Assembly: GCA_003640385.1 (NCBI GenBank)
Contig: RCAB01000006.1
Location: 558,001 to 622,000 of the forward strand
Direction of reading: 5' to 3'
From: Setaria digitata
Taxonomy: Eukaryota; Nematoda; Chromadorea; Rhabditida; Setariidae
Length of the DNA: 64,000 bases
Both the position numbers and the translations under genes were made by a program. Below the pieces are notes generated by a model, which was not told where the DNA came from, searched no databases, and saw only the letters and a list, made by a program, of their open reading frames with translations. Shown here in pieces: positions 1 to 11,425 of this stretch. Position 1 is the first letter of the stretch, and each line of letters starts with the position of its first letter.

Positions 1-32
1 CTTATCCTTGCGTAACCTCTATCCGAATAGTG

Positions 33-215
33 GCCACGGCCACGGCCACGGCCACCTTCTTTTCCCCTCCGGTAGCAATCACCACCACACCACCACCGTA
101 TACATCCTTCCACTGAGAAATGAAAGTTTTCCATCGTGTAGACATATGCATACGTACATACATACATACACACACATACACACATATACACACACACACA
201 CACATACATACACAA
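33..215. repeat. Simple repeats at the left edge
   Basis: A GGCCAC hexamer is repeated about four times at 33-56. A CA/TACA-rich microsatellite follows at about 150-215. The open frames that cross this stretch on both strands are low-complexity His/Thr/Tyr or Val/Cys translations and are not credible genes. Confidence 0.9.
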
Positions 216-2553
216 TCATAGACTCAATAAAAGCGAAATTGCGATGAACTTGAATGAAAAGTTTGTGCTGTCCCATTAAAAATTGTGCTTTCATTCCAGG
301 ATACATTTACTACATACTGATCTTTTCAAGGTGAATTATGCCCTCCCTACATTCACTTCCAAATTCAGATTCAAATCCGATTTGGTCCAGGAGTTAATCC
401 GAGGGCCTTGAAGGACCAGCTAACTAGAGATCAGTGTTTCCTGTGAAAAGATGAAAGAAAAAAAGTGATCTGCTGAAATCCACGAAATATTTATGCTTAG
501 ATGAACAATCAAACATTAACTCAGTTCAGGAAAAACTTCATTGTATTGATTCCAAAAAGATCTTGATCCAAACTAGCATCTTTAGAGGATAGAAAAAGGT
601 GAAGACGAAGATAGACCGCCATGACTGTCCTTCTTTCTCATCATCCACTCGCACGATTTTTTTTTTTAAGAAATGATAAAAATTATGGCTGAATTGATAC
701 TATTCGTATGATTTTAGAACTAATCAAAGTTTAAAAGCAGCCAGATGAACTGGGGAATAAATATTTCTTAAAGTTGTTTTGATAACTAGAAGGCATGGAA
801 AGCACATTGTCCTGTTTTGTCCACCAAACACTCAACTGGCTCCAATGCCGGCGAGAAAACGTGATACCAAAAATTCAGGGAAAATCAAACTAATTATCTC
901 AAGGGACTGCAAAAGATACAATTTTTATTTTCTAGAAAATTGTAATCTACAAGAAGTGAATATCAGCCATTCGACATTTCTCTCCATTTAGTAAATTGGG
1001 TGTGCAAAGTCTTGGCTACTTTTATAGGAAATAGTTTACCACATATTATTTCAGCCACAATTGCAGATTTTTTGGGCCTGGACTTCTTCGATCAACAGAA
1101 TGGATTAACTGAGAGACCAGGAAAGTGTAATTATTAGTCGGTTGTAATCAGTAACGAACATCCCTTATTTTCTATCCACAGATCAAGAGTTGAAGAGAAG
1201 TATTAGCTGGAAAGAACTAGAAAATCGTTGGATATATAAATAGCTGACACGCACGAACAAAAGATTGGAATTCGCTGATTTACTATATATATCTTTCCGT
1301 AGAATTTTACTGATATTCTAGTGACTGCTAACTGAGATGTTCATTTACAACGACTACAACCAGTTCACTATTTCTAGATAAAAAGCCTTACAGTAGGCTG
1401 TAAGATTTAGAGCAAGATCTGTAATGGAATAAAAAGATCCTGTTTTTTGTCATTAGTCTAAATTTTTTCCTTTATATTTACATCCAGAGCTAACTACTCG
1501 AAAAGTTTTTCGCATGTACCATGCATGCATAGATCACGGGATACACCTGTAATTCACAAAAATTATTTTCATCCACCATTCTAGTCTTAAAAAAATTGAC
1601 TTTCGAAGGGGGCAGTTATCAAAAGCATCGTTCTGCCAGAGAAACCTTTGAAGAAAAGTCTAAAAGCACAGCAAGACATGCATATGTTCAACAGCTGTCC
1701 AACATGGAAATAGTTCTAGAGCTTCAGTTCTGTATGAATTAAATCGAGCCAGATATAATGTCACTTCAATGGGACAAATCGTAATCTTCTCATTGCACAG
1801 AGCTAAAATTTTAATCAGCTATCGCTTGTATCTTTTCTGTGAACCTGATGTGACTAAGGTATCGTCCAGCCAGCCAAAAACCAAGCAAACAAATGAAAGA
1901 AGAAACAAAGTGACGGAACAATAAAATTAGGTGATGAAGTGATAAAACAATATTAGTGTATTGTCATCATCATTATCCATCAACATCATCATCATGAAGT
2001 AAACCGCAACATAACTGATTTCTTCCTGTCTCTTTGATTACTGACGACAACAGTTTTATTTGAAGAATTCTTCAACATTGTTTGTGTGACTAGAATATGC
2101 GTAAAAATGAATTGTATCGGCTTGGGGTTACTCGATCTCTACTCAATTTTCCTGATTTTCCATTATTGTAAAGTACTGCTGGCAAGGTGAGTGGAAGTGA
2201 TCTGTTTTGTTTTGTAGAGTATAATGAAATCGAACATCGAGAGAAAATTACTGCTATTCATACTCTTAATTACGAGATGCTAGAAATAATTATGAGCGTC
2301 GAAATGGTGTACCATCTCAACATTCACAATCCTTTCTGTGTTGGTAAAGAGCCAGTTAGAGCCAAAGCAATTTTAAAGATGGTTGCTACGGAAATAAGCT
2401 ATATTGTTGTGTAGAAAACAGGTGAAATTTACTTTAAATTCAATTTTTCATGATGCAATCGAAGCTATCTGAGTTCCGGATTCTGCCTTTTTCTTCTTGT
2501 TTTATGCTGTATTCAAAGTGCAATTATGATTTCTGAGTCTCAGTAAGAGCTGA
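216..2553. other. No recognisable gene
   Basis: About 2.3 kb of AT-rich sequence. The longest open frames are about 70-75 codons, low in complexity and without flanking splice signals or a recognisable domain. I see no RNA gene. It could be intergenic or an intron of a gene that continues outside the window. Confidence 0.6.
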
Positions 2554-3250
2554 CTAGCTCGAGCTCTGTTGCGGAACTGAGCTGATCCAGACTCGTATGA
2601 TGCTGCAGATGGAATGAATTGAAGTCGGCGTTCGTTTAGAGTGCAGCAACTTGGGAAGGTCGTTGACGGACGAGACGACGGCGATGCTGTGAATCAGGAA
2701 CAGGAATGGAACATGGAGGGAAAGTAAGGAAGGAGTGATGCTCTTTGTGGAACATTCATTAAGTGAACGTTTAATAGTGTTTGGGTTTCGAACGACGCTG
2801 CTACTGCCTGACAGTGTTGTCGCTGTCCCTCTGCCTTCTGTCCCCTCGCCATGAGATTCATTTTGTGGAGGCTCGTGACCTTCAGCAAAATGAAAAGTTT
2901 GGAAAGATGTAGGAGGCGGGCGTCGGCCTGCAGGAGACGGATGCCGATCGCCGATACCCAACCCAGCCGAACCGAACGGGAAGGGGATGGAACAGGGGCC
3001 TACTAGAACCATACCATTTACTACCACAATCACAACACCTAAGGACTGAAGAGCGAGTGCTCTTACGACTGTGCACAATCAGAACTACTACATTTCTTAT
3101 CGTCCGCCAAAGTAAATTCCGTTTTCTGCTTAGCGCAACGAAGATCCGCACAGTAGTCTTATTGTTAGCAGGCTCACGTCACACACGGACATCACACTCC
3201 GGAATTCGCTGTAGGTAGCGCAGACGCCCCATCTCTGGTAGCTGATGTAG
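2554..3250. other. GC-richer block with overlapping minus-strand open frames, function unknown
   Basis: This stretch is clearly richer in G and C than its flanks. On the minus strand a 174-codon frame (2554-3078, no ATG at its start) overlaps two shorter frames. The 174-codon frame is rich in Ser, Pro and Thr and I recognise no domain. None of the frames has convincing splice sites in phase with a neighbour. A promoter or 5' UTR is as likely as a coding exon. Confidence 0.3.
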
Positions 3251-5239
3251 AGTTGTAAGTTGATGTAGTATCTGTGCCACCTATTAATGAACATTTTTTC
3301 CCTACCGTGTTTACAATCCCGTACCGAAAAAGTAGCACTGTGAGACCGTATATTACATATTCTGGAGCACCCTTCTCCTTCCTTTTCTAGAATAGTTATT
3401 CCAACTTGGAAATCTTCCTACATCTACTAATCCACTTGAATTCCCAATTACGGTAGCGCGTTTTCTATTTAATCACCTGCAATAATTTTTACAGCACACT
3501 CCATTGCCTGGTCTCGACGGTTCATTCGAAAGAACTAACAAGTACTAGTTTTGTCCAGGTTTATTGAAAATTTTTACAGCGGTATCCCTTGGAATCATGC
3601 GAAGTACGAATACAGTTTCTCATTTGCGCTGCTGGTGATGACCTTTGTTTATCGTCTATGTCACAACAAAAAAAAAAATTAGTCGGTAATCATTACCATC
3701 ATCCGCTCCTATTATATTCTCTCTCAAACTGCCTCTTAATTTGTCTCTAGCATAAATGACAATGATTATTATCTGATTGGAAAATTTGAGTTACGCTGCA
3801 AATCGTTATACATCATCCAAGAATAAAGCGGAATCAATTTATAATCGGGAAATTTTTCTTCCTTCATTTCCGGATGGGTTTCGGACAAAATGTAAACTAA
3901 CTCATGGCATAATTACTGACTAACTGAATCACAGCTTCAATACTTTGAGCTGTGGATGTCCTGAAATTGGATTTAATCCAATCCTGAATAACTCATAAAC
4001 GGTATTATGGTTCTACCTTAAAATAAAAGATAACACTCAAATTCAACCTCTTTAAGCAACGACCTTTTCTTGATCAGTTCTGTTAAAATATGGACGGAAT
4101 ATACTATAGCGACTACCTATAACGACCATTTAAGCCCATATTACCCAGAAAATTTTCTCAATAACTTGGCCTTAATTGATCTGAATCGTGTAAGAGAAAA
4201 ACTTCAACGAAAAAAGGAAGGGAAAAGGGAAAGAAGAGCCGGAACCAAAGAGTCAAGTCAAACCCTGAAGGGTGGGAAGAAGCAGTACAGGGCGATCATC
4301 CAGATTTCCTTCGCTCGGAACATGTGCCTCTTGGTTGTGGGGAAAGTAGTCAGAGCAGAAAGTTGATAAGGAAAATTAGGTCGGCTCAAGACGATTCGTT
4401 TGCCCCAGTGTATCAAGTTCACCCGTCACATTTTCCCGTACAAAACAATCATCCGACCTTCACTCTTACGCCACTATTACCATCCTTCTCCCCCTCTTCC
4501 TTCATCCTTTTCGTTGTGGGAGTAACTGGTTAATTCATTCCTGTGCCTACCCAATCCTTCAACTATCCTCGACTTTACCTTCGGAACTTCTTTATAAAGA
4601 AGTTTCAGTCTTAGGATGCAGGAACCAATAGAAGAAACTTCCCTTCACACACGAGCTTTTTCAACAATGATGTTTTACAAATTCTTTTGTTATTTGCAGT
4701 CTTTAAGATCTTGAACATTTCCAAGTCTGATTGCTTTTAATCATTAAATTCATCTGGTTATAGTTTCCTTTCTTCGTTTCCTTTTTCCATAGTAGTATAA
4801 ATATACAAACGCGTGAGAAACTGATGACGAGACATGTGTACTCCTGATGCTTCATTTATTCGTAAGGTCGCGAAACATGTGGTGCGTAGACTAGGACAAT
4901 CATAATTTGCTGCTGACCGAAGTCGTGACAATGGAAATGGGAGTAGGGGAAGTAATGAAAGAATCATATCAAGGATCGTAGCTAACAGCATAGAAGTGGA
5001 AATAATACTGATATGATAACGGTGGCGAAATAATGATAATGCGCATATTAATAACTGAAAGCAGCAACAGAAGGTGAGAAATCCACTAGTCAGTCACGCG
5101 GATTTTCTGCTAATGGTAAAACAAGCTCTCAAGATTTGAAAACAGTCCAGGAACTATAGTTCTTTTGTTGTCATTGCTGAAAGTGGAGAGTGAGGACGTG
5201 AGGGAGGCACATCCGATAATGGCTTTAAGCATCCCGGAT
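3251..5239. other. No recognisable gene
   Basis: AT-rich, no domain recognised. Frames such as 4070-4366 (+), which begins at TTG and is Lys/Arg rich, and 4758-4991 (-) lack supporting features. Confidence 0.55.
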
Positions 5240-5385
5240 TGACAGATGGATGGATGGATTGGATGTATTGCTATCATCATCATCATCGACGTCGTCGTGA
5301 TCATCATCAGCATCATCACTTTCATCTTTCACCATCACCATCACCTTCACTATCACTATCACCATCATCATCATCACTTTCCCAA
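5240..5385. repeat. ATC/CAC trinucleotide-rich microsatellite
   Basis: Imperfect runs of ATC, CAC and TCA trinucleotides. They generate a poly-Ile/poly-His frame on the plus strand (5246-5731) and a Met-rich frame on the minus strand. Both are simple-repeat artefacts. Confidence 0.9.
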
Positions 5386-7833
5386 ACATTGGCACCGAAC
5401 CGACGACGGCATTGAAAGCTGTCTCACTGTTGTGTGTACTGTTATTGGCTTTGTGCTTGTATGTTTCGATGTGAGTTGCATTTCTACCCTCTCATTAAAT
5501 GAAAGATCCTCTCGAAATTTCCAGTATGGTAGCATCAGTCTAACTTTCCCTGCTGATTCCCCCGACCTCTTCATGGCAACAACCCTTTCCCTGTCCGGTA
5601 GCCCTCCTCCGAGTCTCTCGTCGCATTATCACTTTATCCTCGTCCACTGTATCACTTGCATTTTTGGGAAATCTTCCATTTGGAGTAGTGTTCTGGTGCA
5701 GGGCTTATTATCGTGTCAGGGGACATCGTAGAAATAAGGGTAATGAATTTGTTGTGATGTTCAGGTGATGATGGCAGGAAGTGTCACATACAGGTTCCTT
5801 CTTTCACCTGTACTTATTGCTAGTTAAGGTCTCGGTGTACCCCGATTGTGCACTTCTGTATGAAACACCTCCCACTTTTCCTTTCTCAACGGGTGGAAAC
5901 GATTATTACTCGGGAATGGTATGACATGCACACTTGTTTATGTGATTTCAGCGGAATGGTACTAGTGGGAAAGATAGAAACTTGGACAGGTATCTCTTGT
6001 AAGTTCATGGCGGAACACTCGGGAAGCGAGAGTAGGAGAGCAAAACTCGAGAGCCGTGGCAAAATGGATGTAGTGAACCGTCCTGAAAAGCAATGGACAG
6101 CGCAGAAGTGTTGTGCGGATAAAGGAAAGATAGGGTCTAATCTGCACTCTCCCATTTTCTTCCATGATGTTACATCCCGAATCGGTTTGGATAATCTTGA
6201 TTGGGAGGGGCGCCAAGGTCATTTCGTGGACGTTCAAGGATGCGGGTGCCACTCCTAGGTGCGCACTTCATCCATCCATCCACCCATCCATATTTTCACT
6301 TGAACATAATACTTCTTTCTACCTGTCCTCCCCATCTCCTTTTTTATACACAGTTCTCTTTCTCTTTCTTTCTCCCCTCTCTCTCTGTATATATAGATAT
6401 GTACACATCATCTCTACAATGTATTTCTTGTTTCTTTTTTCTTATTAACAAATTTTTATTAATCTCTGACCGTTTTCAAGAATACTTTACATTTCCATGA
6501 GAAAAAACCCACATAGCTCCCAGGAATCTCTCGTTTCTCAAGCACGAATTATATCAGTAAAGTCGAGCGCAAGCAGTAAAGGTGATTTCATATAATATCT
6601 ATAAGCATATTTTCTTCCAGACTACGTTCCACAGCCTCATATATCTCGAAGGTACTCATTTTCAATTTGTTTGTCATTTACTCTCCAAAATTTTTTTTCG
6701 TCCTTTTTTTCTTTAATTGTTGATGATAGCAAATCTTCCACAAAACCCATCAACGACAAGATCGAGGTAGTTATCATTCAGATAACTCGCCTTTTCTGAG
6801 AGATGTTGAGGTTTATGAGGCGTCGGGATGTATCGAGGTATTAACCCAGTTTCGATTTTCCGGATATTTGCTTGTCATGTACCCGGATTTGGTTGGTCGC
6901 CATTTCCCATTCTGCAAACTTTTGAATTGATATTTTTAGTGGATTTCTTTGAATATGGCATTCATTTACATTAAGACTGTTTTGCTTTCTCCAGAAATTT
7001 TGAAAACATTGAAAGAAATTTTGCAGATCTATTCAGAAATACCCACCACGGCGTCCTCAACAGGGATCTTTCGTGCCTTCTCGCTCTTTACATATCTGGA
7101 AGTGAGTACAAAGCTGAGTAATAAATTCAACTTTTACAAGTCGTGAAAATCGCTAATCGTTTGCTATTTTGATAAACTCCAGCTAAGACACGTAGGGTAA
7201 GTTTTTGAGACTTTTGTTACATTCTTTTTGCATTTGAATCTTTCCCAAGGCGCTGTGATTAAACAGCACGCAGTATTTTTCATTTCTATATAGATGATCC
7301 AAGCTGTTTTTAGATATACTGCATTCACTTTCGTCGATATCCGATACTTCTGACCTCGATGTTGAAACCTTGCTTTTTGTCCTGTCTAATGGATTCCAAT
7401 TTGAAAAGTCTCTGCAATAAGTATTACTATCGGCATTCGTACTTGCATTGCCCTGCTGACGTCACTACCTTTCTGTTTCATCCGTGCTTACGGTTTCCCT
7501 GCTGGATTTATTAATATAGAGCGTATGGCTTTGTGATAAGTTTGTTTCAATTTAGAACAAGCTTGTGATTATTTCACCGATGGAAAGATGAACGCATAGG
7601 GGGCAGCTCATCTGGCGAATTCAATTAAATAGTTCCCCTCGGTATCAAATTCTGTGCTTTGTTTAACAGTTTCGGAGGCATAAGCAGCAGCAGCAATAGC
7701 AGTAGCAGTATCAGTTAACTAAGATCCTCGCAAATGCAAAGAACATGTTGGGTAACAAGTGGACGCCAGTAACAAATAGCATCATCATAGTAAAAGCAGT
7801 TTGGGAGAGATTGAATAGTGATAAAGGTGTGGA
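5386..7833. other. No convincing gene; pyrimidine tracts and an AGC repeat
   Basis: A 136-codon plus frame (5848-6258) starts at GTG rather than ATG, shows no domain and overlaps minus frames of similar length, so I do not call it. A CT-rich tract lies at about 6330-6390. A short imperfect AGC/AGT repeat lies at about 7684-7716. Confidence 0.5.
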
Positions 7834-8151
7834 TTACGACTGATGATGGTGATTTCCTCCGGTTTGCTTCCTAAATGTCGTAACTGGTTGGAGTAAACAA
7901 GCAGGCGAGTTGCTAGAGGGAAGATTCCACGATGGATCGAAGTGGGGTGTATGTCGGGGGGACGGGTATGGAAACACGGGCGGGGACATCGTCTGCCCAG
8001 GAAGGCTACCCGGGGTGCTGAGCCCGCCGCTCGTATAGCTTGTTATCTGTGAACAGAGATCGACGTCCAATACACAACCAAACACATATACATCCGGATT
8101 ACGGTGTTTGTAACCATTCAGACCTGCTTCGAAATCCTCTCCCTCTTCCAT
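7834..8151 (-). CDS. Putative minus-strand exon or small ORF, unknown
   Basis: A 105-codon frame begins with an ATG at 8151-8149 and ends with TAA at 7834. From about 8043 downward it is much richer in G and C than its surroundings and encodes a Pro/Ser/Gly/His-rich stretch of the kind seen in transcription-factor tails. A good acceptor (TTCACAG) sits in frame immediately before this stretch, so it may be a terminal exon rather than a stand-alone ORF. I recognise no domain. It may belong with the minus-strand frame at 9174-9520, but the link is unproven. A chance ORF remains possible. Confidence 0.3.
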   Translation of the reverse strand: MEEGEDFEAGLNGYKHRNPDVYVFGCVLDVDLCSQITSYTSGGLSTPGSLPGQTMSPPVFPYPSPRHTPHFDPSWNLPSSNSPACLLQPVTTFRKQTGGNHHHQS

Positions 8152-9173
8152 TATCGTTATCGTTCTGTTGCACTCAACATTAGGTATATATAGTTAGTTA
8201 TTCTCCTGTATGTGATCTGAGCGTGTCTGTGTATGTGTGTGTCTGCTGCATACGTTATAACATACCCATATATACATGTTTATTCATTTGTATTTATTTA
8301 TTTATCTCTATTCACTTATTTTTATTTATAAATCGGTGTGTTTTGTGTATTTAAAGTCACTTCCCTTTCCGTCGCTTTCTCGCATCCCTTTCCATCAAAA
8401 GAACCACTGTATTGCATTTTCTTTTTTCAACTTTTAATAATCTAAATAGCCGCAGTGTAGAAGTGGGGATTGCATAATGTAGTTTAAGTGTAGCTTCCTC
8501 TGGATCCAGTAACTATATAATCATTATTTAATATATCATTACACCGTTTTCACTCGGAATTGCTCTCGATTTTGATTATCCTCCTCACTGTGTACATTAC
8601 ATGAATTGGGTGTGCATGTTCTCACAAAAATTATTTGTGAAATGAAATGAATTTTTTGCCGTATAATGGTGGAGAAATACGTGCATATGTGATGATTACT
8701 ACTCGGAAATTACTGCTTTGTTGGTAAAGATAACAAACAGTCATATTATTAAACAAACCAGCACTTTATTGTTTGTTGCTAGTAGCTTTTGCCTTTCTAA
8801 TATTTCAAGTTTGAAAAATATTTCTATCGAGCACCGGATCGTCCTGTTAACCACTGGCTTATGGCAGTGAGATTTATTCGCGAATCCATTCACTGATATT
8901 TATCTCGTTGTGACATTTGGTTTCTGTACTTCGGCTCTCCATTTTATTTCTACCTGTTGTTCCGACGTCATTTCTCCGGCTGGTGTAATGTTACGAATTG
9001 GAGGAAGTGAAGAGTACAGTGGCTGCTAGAATCATAATCAAGCTTGCGCTGTGCTGTACAGATTCTTGCTTTTGCAAAATAGAGTTCACCATCATGTATG
9101 TGCACAATATTAAACGGTGCAGTCGGAAACCTTGCTGGATTGTGATAGGAACCGTCTAGAGAGAAGTGAAGTT

Positions 9174-9520
9174 TTAAGCATGATCGAAAAAGTGAGACAC
9201 GATTCTGTATAATAGCAGGTGGAAGCAGGTAGAAATCGCCACTTTTATTATGACTGTTACGGATTGTTTGCTTGTTGGGTGGCTGCGGTTTGAATCGTGA
9301 GGAACTATTCTATTGGCAAGATGCTGACGTTGTGTCGAGTCGGGGATAGGAAGTTTTAGATTGGTAAGGGGGAAGGAAGCGAAGTACTTTAACTGCTGCA
9401 GTAGGTGCTGTTCTTGCTTAACTTGTATGTTGTCCACTACATTGTCCACTGAGACTCCGCTACTCCACGATGCAGTTCTTTCGTTAGGCAGTGACGAAAC
9501 CTGCTATTCCTGTCGCACAA
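9174..9520 (-). CDS. Putative minus-strand exon, unknown
   Basis: This frame has no ATG. It opens after an acceptor-like site (ATAGCAG) at about 9521 and stays open for about 115 codons. The first 65 or so residues look protein-like (a VKQEQ motif, Leu and Gln runs), while the 3' part looks like intron. A weak donor (GTTCCT) lies near 9306. Its phase would join it to the acceptor at about 8043, but one junction in three would match by chance. A second minus frame at 9574-9849 does have an ATG and a strong CAG|GTATGA donor near 9673, but its phase does not fit this frame. Confidence 0.22.
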
Positions 9521-9849
9521 CTTTTAACTTCTATCCCGGGAAAGTACTTCCTCCTCTTTAGTCTATCTTCATCTTAAACGGGATTTGTCTTTGAGGATAT
9601 AGTGTATATGAGCAAGAGTTTGGCACGGTAACAAGTGGACCAGGAGAAATGCAAATAAGATGGGTATATCATACCTGTGCACAGGAGAGAGATGGAGAGA
9701 GTATAGCACCAAGCAAAAGACCTGCGGCCACAAATACGGAAATCAAGGTCATATTTCTTGATTGGCCTTCCGAACAGTTCAACAACATTCGCTAGCAGCT
9801 CCATCTGTTGCACTCCCCAATTCCAGTCTTCCCTATCTTCCCGCATCAA

Positions 9850-11425
9850 ACTGTATAATGCACTTAATTCCAGGGTATTTTTTACTTTGTTACAGTGATG
9901 TTGAACTACCTGAAATGATTACAGCAATATATTAATGCCATGGCGTTGCACTTTCGGTTGAGCACTGAATCCAACTTCATATAATTTTTATAAAATGAAG
10001 AGAATTTTCAAATCTCCATCGACTTCTCTTCCGCTTTTTTATTTTATTTTTTCCAGTTCTGATTCTGCTATTTATGTTTTTAGGCTGCACGTGTATTACT
10101 TTCCGTTGATTCTCTTCAATCGTTGATAACAAATTGTGAAGCATTTAATTAATGATTCGATGTAAGGAATCTCTTTCCTTGTTTTGCGCAACATTCGCTA
10201 TGAGAGCGAAACTGAGGCAGCACTTAATGGAAATACCTTGTTTGAAATACAAGAATGCCTATGAAATAGCATTAATATAGCAGATGAATTTCTTAAGGTA
10301 CTAAACCGAAATAAATATACGTAGAAAACAGTAAATGGACCCTTCAGGAAATCAGGCTTTTCTGAATTGTCATGCCGAATTCTGTGTAGGAAGCTTTTGC
10401 TTTTGAATATTTGTCTTAACTACATATTTTTCTGTTGAAATTTAAGCCCTATTTATTTTTTTAGGATTCGTATTTTTCCACTTTGTGCAGTAAATTTAAC
10501 TTGTATGTTTTGAAACAAATGACAATTTCTTTCTACATCGCCGAACCAAACCGATTTGAATTCCCTCCTCTCTTTTAACTTACAACTTAAATGTAGCCTT
10601 GACTCGAAATAAGTATGTTTACGAAAATCTGACTAACGTCAGCTTATTTTCATATCTTTTATCAACTAGATGTGACATGACGCTGTGAAAGAGTTTCAGT
10701 TTGAACTGTTAATACTTTGCTTAATTAACTTGAAAGGGAGGTTTTTCTGGGTTGTAGGCTAATAAGAAATGAATCTTAGTTATACAAAAGATCGTTCCAT
10801 GCATCAAGGAAGTCGTTCATTTAATTTTACCTCCGTTTTAGTTCAGATTCCGCCTCGGTTTATACTTACATTTAAGTGTTGCTGGTTTTGTTTTACAGCA
10901 ATTTCTAAGTTTTGATTTGTTAGGTGCTGTGCAAAGCAAATATACTCTTTATTGCTAGTGTCAGTCTATACTGAGAACTATGGTAGGGTGCTATAATTAG
11001 TAATTTCATCTAACTAGTCGATGGTGATGTCCCAAATGTTTCGGAGAATAACAAGATAGAAATATAGGTATTGATATTATTCTCAGGTCACCAGGATGGC
11101 TTGATTTTCTGGTAACGATGTGACTACTGTTATGATTCTATTTGTCATAGCATATTCATTGTTTAATTTAGTGCAAAGCAGCATATGAACAATGGGTTGA
11201 TGTAAAGCTAAGAAAAATGGTCTAATGTGAATTAAATTAAATACCTTTCAAAAGCTAATGCCACATTAACTTGAAAGCCGTAGAGAACTTTAGTCGAGAA
11301 GTAGAAAATACCAGGGAAGAAGCTCTCAATGCCAGATATCAAATCATTTCGTCCAATTCGTTCATCAATCAGGCCATCGATGGTCTCGCGAAATTCTACA
11401 AGGAAATAAATGATCTGATTTGCAG
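9850..11425. other. Upstream region of the zinc-finger gene, no coding seen
   Basis: AT-rich and without recognisable exons. It ends in a clean acceptor (GATTTGCAG) directly abutting the ATG at 11426. Upstream non-coding or coding exons of the zinc-finger gene may lie here or further left, but I cannot identify any. Confidence 0.5.

Noticed and set aside
2554..3078. 174-codon minus-strand frame
   Set aside because: It does not begin with ATG, has no domain, overlaps other open frames and lacks phase-compatible exons. Kept only as a GC-rich region.
5246..5731. 161-codon plus-strand frame with Ile and His runs
   Set aside because: It is a translation of an ATC/CAC microsatellite, with a minus-strand Met-rich shadow.
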